Assembly (NCBI RefSeq): GCF_000328665.1
Contig: NC_019977.1
Span: forward strand, 2,100,011-2,164,010
Reading direction: 5' to 3'
Length of the DNA stretch: 64,000 nt
Source: Methanomethylovorans hollandica DSM 15978
Lineage (GTDB): Archaea > Halobacteriota > Methanosarcinia > Methanosarcinales > Methanosarcinaceae
The notes below the pieces were generated by a model. It was given only the letters and a program-made list of their open reading frames with translations. It was not told the origin of the DNA and searched no databases. Shown here piece after piece: positions 45,975-55,836 of this stretch (the first letter of the stretch is position 1; each line of letters opens with the position of its first letter). The translations under genes and the position numbers were made by a program.

Positions 45975-47942
45975 ATGAATATAAATACTTTGGTAGATCC
46001 CCAGAAGAAGTGTGCGCCAAAGCCCAAAAGTCTTGGGCCTGTATCCAGTCTTGAAGAACATGTGAACCCTGACTGGTGGAAGAAGATATTCAATTCCCTC
46101 TATCTGAAGACAGATGCTGATGTAGTAGGTGATTCCGAGATAACCAGGGAAGAGATCGATATGTTCCTATCCGTTCTGAACCTTGCGCAGGAGAGTAAGA
46201 TCCTGGACCTGTGTTGCGGACAGGGACGCCACTCCATGGAAGTATCAAGAAGAGGGTTCAAGAACGTGGAAGGACTGGACAGATCTCATTACCTTATTCA
46301 GAAAGCAAAAAGCGTTGCTAAAAGAGAAGGCCTGAATGTTCGTTTCAGGGAAGGGGATGCACGTAAAACACCCTATTCGACTGATAATTTTGATGCTGTG
46401 TTCCTGCTGGGGAACAGTTTTGGTTACTTTGAGACATCCGAAGAGGATCTGAGGGTGCTGAATGAAGTAAAAAGAGTGCTTAAACCCTGGGGAAAAGTCC
46501 TGCTGGACGTGACTGATGGCTCTTACCTGAAATCAAATTATCAGCCCAGGTCCTGGGAATGGATTGATAAGCACAACTTCGTGTGCAGGGAACGTTCTCT
46601 ATCTCTCGATGATCAGAAACTGATCTCCAGGGAGGTAATAGTCAATGATGAACAGGGTGTCATTGCCGATCAGTTCTATGCTGAAAGGCTGTACACACAA
46701 GAGTCACTTCAGGAGCTCCTCAAAAAGGCTGGTTTCAGTGATGTTGAGGTCGTAAACTCCATTGGATCTAACAGTAAGAGGAACCAGGACCTTGGCATGA
46801 TGGAGAAGCGCATAATAATCACTGCTAACCTGCGCAAGGAATGGACAGAACCTAAAAAGAAGGTCCATGCAATACAAAAGGATGTAGTGGTAGTATTCGG
46901 TGATCCGTCCAAGAGAGATTCTCTGAAGCCATGCGGTGTTTTTGATGATGATGATCTGTATACCATTGACCAATTAAAAGGTGCTCTTAAGGAAAGAGGA
47001 GAATATTCTTTCAAGTTCCTGGATAACCATGACACCCTGATACAGGATCTGCAACGCCTTAAGGGAAAAGTGGATTTCATTTTCAACCTTTGTGATGAAG
47101 GTTATTCTAACGATCCACTGAAAGAACTGCATGTGCCGGCTTTGCTTGAGATTCTGGGTATACCTTATACCGGATCAGGTCCTCAATGTCTTGCTTTCTG
47201 TTATGATAAAGCTCTGGTAAGGGGTATTGCTAAGGATCTTGGCGTGCCTGTTTCCGAAGGTATAGTCATTAAGGCGGAGGATGTTCTGTTCGAAGTGCCT
47301 ATGCAGTTCCCTGTAATAGTCAAACCCAACTTCGGGGATTCAAGTTTCGGACTCAATCAGCACAGTGTATGCCATAACCGTGATGAGGTTGTAAGGGCTA
47401 TCTATGACATAAGAGAGGGTCTGGGCTATGATAAGCCCATCCTTGTTGAAGAGTTCCTCACAGGAAAGGATCTGAGCATAGGCATCATAGGAAATCCTCC
47501 GGAGAACTATACGGTTTTACCCATTATAGAGGAGGACTATTCTGAACTTCCTTCCGAATTACCCAGGATGTGCGGTTATGAGGCAAAATGGATCCCTGAT
47601 TCCCCATACTGGAAGATCCATTCCATTGCAGCTGAAATTCCAAAGGATGTTGAAGAGTTCATACTGGAATGCAGCTTAAAGATGATAACAAGGCTCGAGT
47701 GCAGGGATTACACGCGTCTGGACTGGCGTATGGATGCAGCCGGCAACCCAAAGCTACTGGAAGTAAATCCCAATCCCGGATGGTGCTGGGACGGACACCT
47801 GGCTAAAATGGCGGCCTTGGCAGGCATCTCCTATCCGGAAATGATCGCCAGCATCCTCAAAAGCACAGATGAGAGGATAACCGGGGCAGAACCGGTCAAG
47901 AGTTCGGGACCAGTTCCTGAATTTAAATTTGAGCTCTGTTAG
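45975..47942 (+). CDS. SAM methyltransferase fused to D-Ala-D-Ala-ligase-like ATP-grasp
   Basis: A 655-residue fusion. I start at 45975 (ggaaggt upstream); the frame is open from 45930. Residues about 60-285 are a class I methyltransferase (ILDLCCGQGRHSMEVSRRG motif I; DAVFLLGNSFGYF motif IV). Residues about 300-635 are an ATP-grasp ligase like Ddl: IPYTGSGPQCLAFCYDKALV, FPVIVKPNFGDSSFG, ILVEEFLTGKDLSIG and YTRLDWRMDAAGNPKLLEVN, with the final Mg-binding E-x-N. Methanogens of this group have no D-Ala peptidoglycan, so it probably joins a different amino-acid-like substrate that is also methylated, perhaps for a peptide-like natural product or cofactor (inference). Confidence 0.8.
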   Translation: MNINTLVDPQKKCAPKPKSLGPVSSLEEHVNPDWWKKIFNSLYLKTDADVVGDSEITREEIDMFLSVLNLAQESKILDLCCGQGRHSMEVSRRGFKNVEGLDRSHYLIQKAKSVAKREGLNVRFREGDARKTPYSTDNFDAVFLLGNSFGYFETSEEDLRVLNEVKRVLKPWGKVLLDVTDGSYLKSNYQPRSWEWIDKHNFVCRERSLSLDDQKLISREVIVNDEQGVIADQFYAERLYTQESLQELLKKAGFSDVEVVNSIGSNSKRNQDLGMMEKRIIITANLRKEWTEPKKKVHAIQKDVVVVFGDPSKRDSLKPCGVFDDDDLYTIDQLKGALKERGEYSFKFLDNHDTLIQDLQRLKGKVDFIFNLCDEGYSNDPLKELHVPALLEILGIPYTGSGPQCLAFCYDKALVRGIAKDLGVPVSEGIVIKAEDVLFEVPMQFPVIVKPNFGDSSFGLNQHSVCHNRDEVVRAIYDIREGLGYDKPILVEEFLTGKDLSIGIIGNPPENYTVLPIIEEDYSELPSELPRMCGYEAKWIPDSPYWKIHSIAAEIPKDVEEFILECSLKMITRLECRDYTRLDWRMDAAGNPKLLEVNPNPGWCWDGHLAKMAALAGISYPEMIASILKSTDERITGAEPVKSSGPVPEFKFELC

Positions 47943-48252
47943 AAGCAGCGTAGGGAGTGAATTTTAGTATTGGCCCATGTCTTGATGATGTGGGCTTTGA
48001 TTCTATTTTTGGTGATGTGCAGCATTCTATACATCAGATACTATTTCAGAATTATGATTCAGTGTATCGATTCCTAATTCTATGATAAGAACGGAACCCG
48101 AATATTCTGTAGACATTGACACGAAAGATGCTTATTAATTGCACAAATTGTACATAGAACAATTCCATCATTAAAAACAATTGAATCACTGCCTTAATCG
48201 TAATTGTAATTTTAATATAAATTTTTGTAGAAAGTGTTTCGATGTCAAAATA
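47943..48252. other. Intergenic region, 310 bp
   Basis: The hairpin at 47973-47995 ends the fusion gene. From about 48100 the DNA turns AT-rich, marking the left edge of the compositional island. No gene seen. Confidence 0.5.
47973..47995 (+). terminator. Hairpin and T-rich tail after the fusion gene
   Basis: GCCCATGTC (47973-47981) pairs with GATGTGGGC (47987-47995) over 9 bp with two G-T wobbles and a 5-nt loop; a T-rich stretch follows to about 48011. Confidence 0.5.
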
Positions 48253-51200
48253 CTATAGGATATCCTCCCTTACCATGTAACCAACGACAGATTCTTTCTC
48301 AATTAAAAAATTTAATACAACTAAAAGTTCTTGTTTCAATTTTACAGTTTTTCTTATATCTTCCCGATTCTTATAACTGTACTTCTTCACAATATTTTCT
48401 ATATAATAAATGGTATTTGTCTCTAACTTCTCATTCCATAAATTCTGATTAGTAGTCAATATTTCAGAAATCCAAGATATGCCATTGTTAAGATAGTTAC
48501 TTCCTATACCATTTAACAATTTTGAAATTGAATAAAGGGTAGAAGTACAAGGCCCTATCTTTTTTATTATATTTGCAAAGAATCGTCTATTAGCATCTGT
48601 TAGTGTTTGCCAATCTGTGTCTTTTTCGTTCCAGTAGGTTTGAGCGAAAAGATAACTTTGCACAATACTTTTTACATCCTTTTGTTTATCACCATCTTTA
48701 CATAAATCAACTACTTTCTCATAAAACATATCCCATACTTTCCAGAAATTATTGTAGCTATTCAACCTATATTCTGCTACTATGAATTCTTCAAATAAGT
48801 CAGCTATAGCTTCTGAACTGCTGAAATTATCAATAAATGGCCTTAGATAAGTAGGAATATCTTGTTCAGAGGAACTCAACGTAAAATATGCTAGTTTTTT
48901 TAAAAAGGAGTGCCCAGTGTTATAATCAACTATTTTCTTGGTTCTGTTAGATAATAGTTCTTTTGCAAAAGTGGAAATAATAGACTGAGCAATTATTTTA
49001 TGCTCGTTATTGTCGGTATTTAATGGGATTATCTTAAAAGCTGTTTTTAATATACGTGGATCTAATTGCTCGATATTTTTTAAATCATCAAATGATATCT
49101 TGTTCTCGATGACTTTTTTTATATCTTCTTCATTCTCTGTTAAGAACTTTTGATTCACTTCCGTATATAAGTCATGTGTATTTCTTACATATTTTCCATA
49201 TCGAAGATCTTTTTTTAATGCTTCATATCTCGGTTTTAGGAGTAAATATCCGAAAAGTAAAGATTGAGCCTCTTTGAAATTTACTGACCATATACTATCG
49301 ATTCCTATAATAGCGAATTCATTGAATTCTGTTCCTGCCATGCCAAAAGTTTCGTCTTTAAACATGGTTAATATCAAAATTATTTTTATTTTTATTTTAT
49401 CTTCTGGAAATTTTTGAAGCAATAGAGGAAGAACAGAAAGTGTTGACTGTGTTCCATCTGATACTTGATATTTGTAATTTGGCTGTAAAGAATGACAAGC
49501 AACATTTAGAACGACCTCTTTACAAAAAATTCTATCATCTGCACTGATATCTCCAAAGTACTCTCTTAATAAAATAGAGCAAACCTCTGCAGGGATGGAA
49601 TAATTAAAAAGATAGAACGTATCTTCAGGGGCTTGCTCTAAAGTATAAACTATTTCTTTAACTTCTTTCAATGCAAGCTGAGGATTATTTTCATATTGTG
49701 TATATTGTTGATGTCTTTGATCATTTTGTATTTTATATTTAGCCCATAATTTTAATCTGCCGTATTTCATTGGTTCCAAGTCATTTTCTACTGATCTGTC
49801 TATGTATTTTCTTAGTTCAGAATCGATCTCAGGGTTTAAATGAATAACAAAACCATCTTCTTTTTCTTCGATTGTAGGTTTAATTTTTCTTTTGTCCATC
49901 CTTGCTAGAAAGAGTCGCCATGTTTTATCATCTTCAGTTTCATCTTGCTTGTTTGGTAGTTTTTGATGATATTCGTCAAGAATATTCCATATAATTCTTT
50001 GTTTTCTATCTGCCTCATTTTCGCTAATATCTTTGCTCCTAAAAAGCTGATAGTTTAAAATTATATTCTCTATGGATAGCTTTCGGTGTTTATCATCACA
50101 AGCTTCTCTCCTCTCGTCTGCATATATTTCTTTTTTGTAGTCTATCCTAAATCCAGCTAAACCCAAAAGGGTATTATTATTGTATTGTTCAGAGAATAAT
50201 CTTTGGGTGTCATAGAATAGTAATTGCTTAGTTTGGAATAGCGCCATTGCAACATTAAAAGTTTTATCGGGATATGCTAAAACAATGCTAGTTACTACTG
50301 CTGTAATAGAAGCTGATTTCGAGTTTTTTAGCAAAAACAATAGCAGCCTTTCTAAAGTCTGTTGATCTGTATATTTCCCAAAATCTAAGAGAAATTTCTC
50401 TAAAGCCATATGGATTGATTCAAGTAGATAAGTAGATCCTTTTGTACCTCTATAAGTGTTCCAAAGTCTATCATTAATGTATTGCTTATAAGTGCGATCA
50501 TCAATTGTGACTTCTACTTCTTCAATTTTGTCTTCATATTTTGCAAAGTCCGACTTTGCATAACAGTCAACTACTTTGTTAGTAAATTTGATTATAAAAA
50601 GGATTGTTTTCTCGGGAGAACGTTTAAGTAACCAATAAATAGGTGTTTGAAATGCACTTGATGGATAGTAATTTTGATGATTTTCTTCTATACAAAAATA
50701 CTTTTCAATTTCCATTATTGAATACGACTCAAATTTTTCTTTTTCAGGGATTTGGAACCAAAATAAATCTGCAAGTTTTAATATGCAATCGGGAAGTGTC
50801 TTAATAACTTCAATGTTTTCCATGCATTTAATCAAAATAGTATTTACCATATCATAATATGGATCTCCGTATCTTTTCCATTTATTATTTAATATGTTTT
50901 CAAAGATCTGATTTAATTCATATTTGATTTCGGATGCACCAGATAAAATAGTTTTGCAAAGATTTTCTTTGACATCACCATGAGAATAGTAGCTATCTTT
51001 TTGAACTAGCCATTGATAATACTTTAAAGCTATTAGACTAGATAATTTTGTGGTTTTTCCGTGCTTGAATTTGCCATTCCAATCGTATATTATGGGTAAT
51101 AAAAAAGAAGTATTTTCCACTCCTATCTGATTCAAAAATTTATACGTAAATTCTATAAGACTATTCCACCCCTCACCCTTGGGTTTGGAAAATATATATT

Positions 51201-52959
51201 CTATTGGATACAAATTTAATTTTTTAATTCCTAATTGTGTAATGAATTCGTAATCAACTTCTTTGCAGGCAATTTTTAGTAAAAATGATATTCTTTTCAG
51301 TAGTTCTTGGTTATTCTCTAGCAATTTCTCTTCAAACAATTCAAAGAAAGTATCTGAATAATCAGAAAGTAAAATCGATATTAAAATCTCATCTTTCCAA
51401 TATAATTGAATCTTTTCATCATCGATTGCTTCTTCAATGAATTGTTGAATTGATTCATCTTTTAATAATAACTTTTCTGAGACCCAATTTCTAAAACTTC
51501 TACGAATCGGAAGCTCTTCTCCAATTCGTTCAAAAAAATCTAAATTATTAGACCTTTTTAAATATGCATTTTGAATTATTCTCTCTAATGCCCATTCTTC
51601 ATAAATATCTTGAGTAATGAAGTAACCTGCTGTATTATATTCTAATATTCCATCATGGTATAATTCTTCCAAAATATATGGATCACAATTTGGGGTCACA
51701 AAGAATTGAGATTCTTTAACTCTTTGCAAAGCAATATGTAAAAAGCATTGTTCCCTTGTTGACTTTGATTTTTTAATTTCTTTATTCCACAAATTGTTTC
51801 TAAAATTCAAATAACCAAGGTTTTCTTTTGTATAGTACTTTAGGTATTCTTTCAAATAGAACGAATTTTTGATAAGTTCTATTACTTTTTTATCCTCTGG
51901 AAGTATGAACCCATGCTTCTGGGATAGTTCAATTAATTTGCCTTCATCTAGAGTTTGTAGATCTATATTGTAAGGTATAATCTTATAAATTTCAATAAAT
52001 TGGTAATTGAGATCTTCTAAATAGTTAGTTCTTGTAGTAAAAATAATCTTCCAATTGTTTTTTATCATGGCAGATAGACACTCTTTAAAAGGATCTGTAT
52101 TTTGTAGATCCAATAATCTTTCTGCCGAATCAATGACAATAATCTTATTTTCTTCCTCTCTATGAGCTTCTATAAAATCTTGTAAATTAAAATTTGAAAA
52201 TAGAACCTTTATGTTGCCTACGTTAAACTCATTAGACTTAAAAATATAGAATGGAATCTTCTTTTCTAATTCTTGGTAATATTTTTTAATGACAGCAGTT
52301 TTTCCTACTCCTCCAACTCCACTTAAGATTATTATCTGTCTTTCACTAATGTTATTTTTAATCTTTTGTAAAATGTTACTTCTGTCAATTTCTATTTTTT
52401 CAGTATCGAACTCTATATATGTTTGAATTTGAGATAGCAATGACTCTGTACTTTTTTCTTTTTCTTTTAAAAGGGTAATAATACTTCCATCTAACAAAAA
52501 GAAGTGAGATGCTATATTTTCATTGGTAGTTGTTACAAAAGGGGATTCAAAAAAGCTTGCTGTTCTCCAATCGATTTCAATACTTAAATCATTGGCTCTT
52601 TGTTCTATAGTTTTTTTTGTTTTTGGAGCATCTTGCCCTGTTCCTTTAGTCCAGTCCAGATTTGTATAAACAATAATTTTAGTAATATCGGGGTAATCTC
52701 TTTTGCTTTTGTTTAACATTTCAGTGAAATCATCGAGATGATCTTTCAAAGGAGTCTCATAAAATTTTGCTTGCCAACCGATTACCTCCCCTTCTTTATT
52801 AATAGGGTTTGTCTCAATCCCAGATTGGTTTTTGTATCGAAAAATGCCCGGAGTCTTGTCGTATTCTTGACAAAAAAGAGAATAGCATAACCACTCAAAA
52901 TTTCTGTGAGGATTGTCACTAAACTTTGCTTTAAATATATTCCAATCTGGTTTAATCAT
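48253..52959 (-). CDS. Avs-like antiviral STAND NTPase with N-terminal nuclease-like domain
   Basis: A 1568-residue protein. Residues 1-150 look like a PD-(D/E)XK/Cap4-type endonuclease domain: E22 in an early helix, G47-I48-E49, then Q63-A64-K65 (IGWQAKF). The NTPase follows: Walker A GVGGVGKT (214-221), Walker B IIVIDSAE (273-280) and WKIIFTTRTN near 303-313, as in STAND ATPases. About 1,200 mostly helical residues with no recognised motif make up the rest, the place where Avs proteins recognise phage proteins. The length and order match Avs (antiviral STAND) sensors. The gene is visibly AT-rich compared with both neighbours, suggesting transfer. No partner gene is adjacent; Avs proteins need none. 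Assignment to a known Avs class is not possible by eye. Confidence 0.72.
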   Translation of the reverse strand: MIKPDWNIFKAKFSDNPHRNFEWLCYSLFCQEYDKTPGIFRYKNQSGIETNPINKEGEVIGWQAKFYETPLKDHLDDFTEMLNKSKRDYPDITKIIVYTNLDWTKGTGQDAPKTKKTIEQRANDLSIEIDWRTASFFESPFVTTTNENIASHFFLLDGSIITLLKEKEKSTESLLSQIQTYIEFDTEKIEIDRSNILQKIKNNISERQIIILSGVGGVGKTAVIKKYYQELEKKIPFYIFKSNEFNVGNIKVLFSNFNLQDFIEAHREEENKIIVIDSAERLLDLQNTDPFKECLSAMIKNNWKIIFTTRTNYLEDLNYQFIEIYKIIPYNIDLQTLDEGKLIELSQKHGFILPEDKKVIELIKNSFYLKEYLKYYTKENLGYLNFRNNLWNKEIKKSKSTREQCFLHIALQRVKESQFFVTPNCDPYILEELYHDGILEYNTAGYFITQDIYEEWALERIIQNAYLKRSNNLDFFERIGEELPIRRSFRNWVSEKLLLKDESIQQFIEEAIDDEKIQLYWKDEILISILLSDYSDTFFELFEEKLLENNQELLKRISFLLKIACKEVDYEFITQLGIKKLNLYPIEYIFSKPKGEGWNSLIEFTYKFLNQIGVENTSFLLPIIYDWNGKFKHGKTTKLSSLIALKYYQWLVQKDSYYSHGDVKENLCKTILSGASEIKYELNQIFENILNNKWKRYGDPYYDMVNTILIKCMENIEVIKTLPDCILKLADLFWFQIPEKEKFESYSIMEIEKYFCIEENHQNYYPSSAFQTPIYWLLKRSPEKTILFIIKFTNKVVDCYAKSDFAKYEDKIEEVEVTIDDRTYKQYINDRLWNTYRGTKGSTYLLESIHMALEKFLLDFGKYTDQQTLERLLLFLLKNSKSASITAVVTSIVLAYPDKTFNVAMALFQTKQLLFYDTQRLFSEQYNNNTLLGLAGFRIDYKKEIYADERREACDDKHRKLSIENIILNYQLFRSKDISENEADRKQRIIWNILDEYHQKLPNKQDETEDDKTWRLFLARMDKRKIKPTIEEKEDGFVIHLNPEIDSELRKYIDRSVENDLEPMKYGRLKLWAKYKIQNDQRHQQYTQYENNPQLALKEVKEIVYTLEQAPEDTFYLFNYSIPAEVCSILLREYFGDISADDRIFCKEVVLNVACHSLQPNYKYQVSDGTQSTLSVLPLLLQKFPEDKIKIKIILILTMFKDETFGMAGTEFNEFAIIGIDSIWSVNFKEAQSLLFGYLLLKPRYEALKKDLRYGKYVRNTHDLYTEVNQKFLTENEEDIKKVIENKISFDDLKNIEQLDPRILKTAFKIIPLNTDNNEHKIIAQSIISTFAKELLSNRTKKIVDYNTGHSFLKKLAYFTLSSSEQDIPTYLRPFIDNFSSSEAIADLFEEFIVAEYRLNSYNNFWKVWDMFYEKVVDLCKDGDKQKDVKSIVQSYLFAQTYWNEKDTDWQTLTDANRRFFANIIKKIGPCTSTLYSISKLLNGIGSNYLNNGISWISEILTTNQNLWNEKLETNTIYYIENIVKKYSYKNREDIRKTVKLKQELLVVLNFLIEKESVVGYMVREDIL

Positions 52960-53390
52960 GTATTTGAATTCATTCCAACATCTTATAAATAAATCGTTTT
53001 CATAGGTTCATAGTGAAAAAGTTCTAAATCGCTTTCAGAATGTAGAAATATGGCATAATATACAGATTTTTATTTAATCGGGTGATAAAGGAATCAATAT
53101 GGTAAAAATAATTACTGTGTATCTAAAAGCCATGCACACAGCTTACAGATTCTGATTTCTTCTTGCTATAAGACGTTAATACATAGCTCCAATTATTATA
53201 TTTGTATTTTAATCCCTCGGTGCTTCATCGTCTATAGATTTTCAATTCTTTCAACTTAGCATTCTTTGTGTCTATAATCCTCTATTTTCGGATCAGTTCT
53301 CAGAATAGAGAGGGTCTATTATCTCGCCTACCTAACCATTCTTACACGAAAAATGTATGTATCTCTCCGAGCATGTAATAACCAGATACG
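52960..53390. other. Intergenic region, 431 bp
   Basis: It holds the divergent promoters of the Avs-like gene (minus) and the UbiD-type gene (plus). The left part is AT-rich like the island; composition normalises near 53340. I see no tRNA, attachment site or further gene. A T/A-rich stretch near 53190-53215 could carry a TATA box. Confidence 0.45.
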
Positions 53391-54650
53391 ATGAGAGAAT
53401 TTATAGAACAGCTAAGAAGCAATGGCAAGATCACGGATATCAGGCAGAGTGTTTCAAGGGAGTTCGAAGCACCCAGGATAGCGAAAAAGACACCTGGACC
53501 TGTGTTTTTCCATGATATCGAGGGAAAGAAAGCGATCATGAACCTGCTGGGTACGCGGGATGAGCTTGCAGTCATGCTCGGAGTGCCCCGGGATATGATC
53601 ATTCAGAAACTTTCTGAAGTCCAGCCGAACGGGGAGGTAGTAATAGTTTCGGGGTCTCCTACAATGGAAGTTGTGGATGAGGAGGTTGACCTGTACAGCC
53701 TCCCCATTATGAAACATTTTGCAAAGGACGGAGGTCTTTACATCACTGCCGGTATCGTGGTCAGTGAGTACGAAGGCTCCATGAATGCATCCATACACCG
53801 CCTGATGGTGCTTGATAAGGATAAGCTGGCTGCAAGGCTTGTGCCTCCGAGGCATACCTATGTATTGCACAAAAAGGCTGCTTCAAAGGTAGACAAACTG
53901 CCGATAGCAATTGTCATAGGTGCCGATCCGGTAATAACGTTCGCCTCAACCACCCGTGTGCCCGTAGGAACAGAATTCCACTATGCAGCAGCTCTTAGAG
54001 GTGCTCCGGTGGAATTGTTCGCATGCAGCAATGGCGTGAAAGTTCCTCACGCTGAGATCGTACTGGAAGGTTACATCGACCCTGTGGAACGTGTGTCAGA
54101 AGGACCATTTGTTGATATCACCGGCACTTATGACGAGATACGTCCTGAACCTGTTATACACATTACAAAGATCATACACAGGAAAGATCCCATTTATCAC
54201 GGCATCCTTCCGGCGGGACCGGAACACCTGCTTATGATGGGTGTGCCATACGAACCTAAAATATACAGAGCTGTGAGCGAGGTGACCACAGCGAAGAACG
54301 TGGTGCTCACAGAAGGCGGATGCTGTTATCTGCATGCAGTGGTGCAGATCGAAAAGCAGACCGAAGGTGATGGAAAGAACGCTATCATAGCAGCCTTTGC
54401 AAGCCACACAAGCCTTAAGCATGTGGTGGTAGTGGACGAGGACATCGATATCTTCGACCCGAAGGACGTGGAGTTCGCCATTGCGACCCGCGTAAAGGGC
54501 GACATGGATGTCATGATCATTACCAATGTCCGGGGAAGTTCCCTGGACCCGCGGGGCGCACCTGACGGCACAACTACAAAAATAGGTATAGATGCCACTA
54601 AAGTCCTGAAACAGGTGGAGATATTTGAAAGGGCGAAGATGCCCGAGTAG
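53391..54650 (+). CDS. UbiD-family decarboxylase (trans-anhydromevalonate 5-phosphate decarboxylase)
   Basis: A 419-residue prenylated-FMN-dependent decarboxylase. UbiD motifs: PGPVFFHDIEGKKA, NASIHRLMVLDKDKLAARLVP (prFMN/metal-binding), GTEFHYAAALRGAPVELF, EGPFVDITGTYD (catalytic Glu region). In archaea this branch decarboxylates trans-anhydromevalonate 5-phosphate to isopentenyl phosphate. The next two genes are the large and small subunits of phosphomevalonate dehydratase, which makes its substrate; that context is the main evidence for the specific role. A UbiX-type prenyltransferase should be elsewhere in the genome. Confidence 0.88.
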   Translation: MREFIEQLRSNGKITDIRQSVSREFEAPRIAKKTPGPVFFHDIEGKKAIMNLLGTRDELAVMLGVPRDMIIQKLSEVQPNGEVVIVSGSPTMEVVDEEVDLYSLPIMKHFAKDGGLYITAGIVVSEYEGSMNASIHRLMVLDKDKLAARLVPPRHTYVLHKKAASKVDKLPIAIVIGADPVITFASTTRVPVGTEFHYAAALRGAPVELFACSNGVKVPHAEIVLEGYIDPVERVSEGPFVDITGTYDEIRPEPVIHITKIIHRKDPIYHGILPAGPEHLLMMGVPYEPKIYRAVSEVTTAKNVVLTEGGCCYLHAVVQIEKQTEGDGKNAIIAAFASHTSLKHVVVVDEDIDIFDPKDVEFAIATRVKGDMDVMIITNVRGSSLDPRGAPDGTTTKIGIDATKVLKQVEIFERAKMPE

Positions 54651-54657
54651 GTGGACC

Positions 54658-55836
54658 ATGTATCTTACAACAGAAGAACAGGCAATGCTCGATGGCGAAG
54701 AAGGCGAAACACTTCGGAAGGCCATTGAGATACTGGTTTCCCTGGGCGATATTTACGGTGCTGACAGGCTAATTCCTGTCAAGAGCGCACAGATTGCCGG
54801 TGTTTCCTACAAGACCATAGGCGATGCAGGCCTGGAATGGATATCTGATCTGCATGGCAAAGTAAGGATCCCCTCCATACTCAATCCTGCGGGCATGGAC
54901 CTGCAGGACTGGGAAAAAATGCGGATAGATCCGGAATTTGCACATAAACAACAGCTTATTATTGAAGCTTACGAAAAACTGGGTATCAGCTCCAAATGCA
55001 CGTGTACTCCCTATTATCTGGAAGGATTCAATGCCATCTGCGCAGATCACCTTGCATGGAGCGAGTCATCCGCAGTCTCCTATGCAAATTCCGTCATCGG
55101 GGCAAGGACTAACCGTGAAGGTGGTCCATCAGCTCTCTCGGCAGCCCTTGTGGGCAAGACTGCCAACTATGGATACCATCTCGATGAGATGCGCAAACCC
55201 ACAGTATCGGTTACAGTGGATTATGAACTGAAGGGCTCTGATTACGGTGCCCTTGGGTATATCGTAGGGAATATAGTGGGCAGCAGAGTGCCTTTGTTCA
55301 TCCTGAAAGGCAAGCCTGACAATGAAGAGCTGAAGTCGCTGGGTGCTGCCATGGCCGCTTCCGGAGCTGTTGCCCTGTATCATGTGGAAGGCGTTACCCC
55401 TGAAGCAAGGAAGAACAAATTTGCAAGGCCCGATGAGAACATAGTCATCGAGGAAAGTCAGATAAGGGAAATATACGACAAGACAAAACCCGACATCAAT
55501 GACCTGGATATCATAACAATAGGCTGTCCGCATTGTTCCCCGGCCGAACTTTCTCTGATAGCAGGATTGCTTGAAGGCACGACCGTTAGTAAGGAAGTGT
55601 GGATCTGCACTTCCAGGGAAGTTGCAAACAAGTATGCTGGAATTGTAAAGTCCATTGAGAAAAGCGGGGCAAAAGTGATCTGCGATACATGTATGGTCGT
55701 ATCACCGGCAACTGAAAAATATAAGGCGATGATGGTGAATTCCGGCAAAGCCCTGGCATACGTACCCGGTATGTGTGGGGTTCCCACCCTCTTTGGTGAT
55801 ATCTATAAATGTATCAGGGAGGCGGTGAAGGAATGA
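54658..55836 (+). CDS. Phosphomevalonate dehydratase large subunit (aconitase X)
   Basis: A 392-residue aconitase X catalytic subunit. I start at 54658 (MYLTTEEQAML), with aggtgg just before, overlapping the UbiD stop. The Fe-S cluster cysteines are in SSKCTCTPYY (about residue 112), GCPHCSP (about 290) and DTCMV (about 342). YGADRLIPVKSAQIAGVSYKTIG and NSVIGARTNREGGPSA are aconitase X signatures. With the small subunit it dehydrates mevalonate 5-phosphate to trans-anhydromevalonate 5-phosphate in the archaeal mevalonate pathway. Confidence 0.88.
   Translation: MYLTTEEQAMLDGEEGETLRKAIEILVSLGDIYGADRLIPVKSAQIAGVSYKTIGDAGLEWISDLHGKVRIPSILNPAGMDLQDWEKMRIDPEFAHKQQLIIEAYEKLGISSKCTCTPYYLEGFNAICADHLAWSESSAVSYANSVIGARTNREGGPSALSAALVGKTANYGYHLDEMRKPTVSVTVDYELKGSDYGALGYIVGNIVGSRVPLFILKGKPDNEELKSLGAAMAASGAVALYHVEGVTPEARKNKFARPDENIVIEESQIREIYDKTKPDINDLDIITIGCPHCSPAELSLIAGLLEGTTVSKEVWICTSREVANKYAGIVKSIEKSGAKVICDTCMVVSPATEKYKAMMVNSGKALAYVPGMCGVPTLFGDIYKCIREAVKE

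Noticed and set aside
48253-53390. Multi-gene defence island or restriction-modification system
   Set aside because: Only one gene is present; no methyltransferase, specificity subunit, toxin-antitoxin pair, integrase or CRISPR repeat was found around it.
54648-54650. TAG stop of the UbiD-type gene as a possible pyrrolysine codon
   Set aside because: Readthrough gives about 20 arginine-rich residues with no homology sense and the next gene starts eight bases later with its own ribosome binding site.
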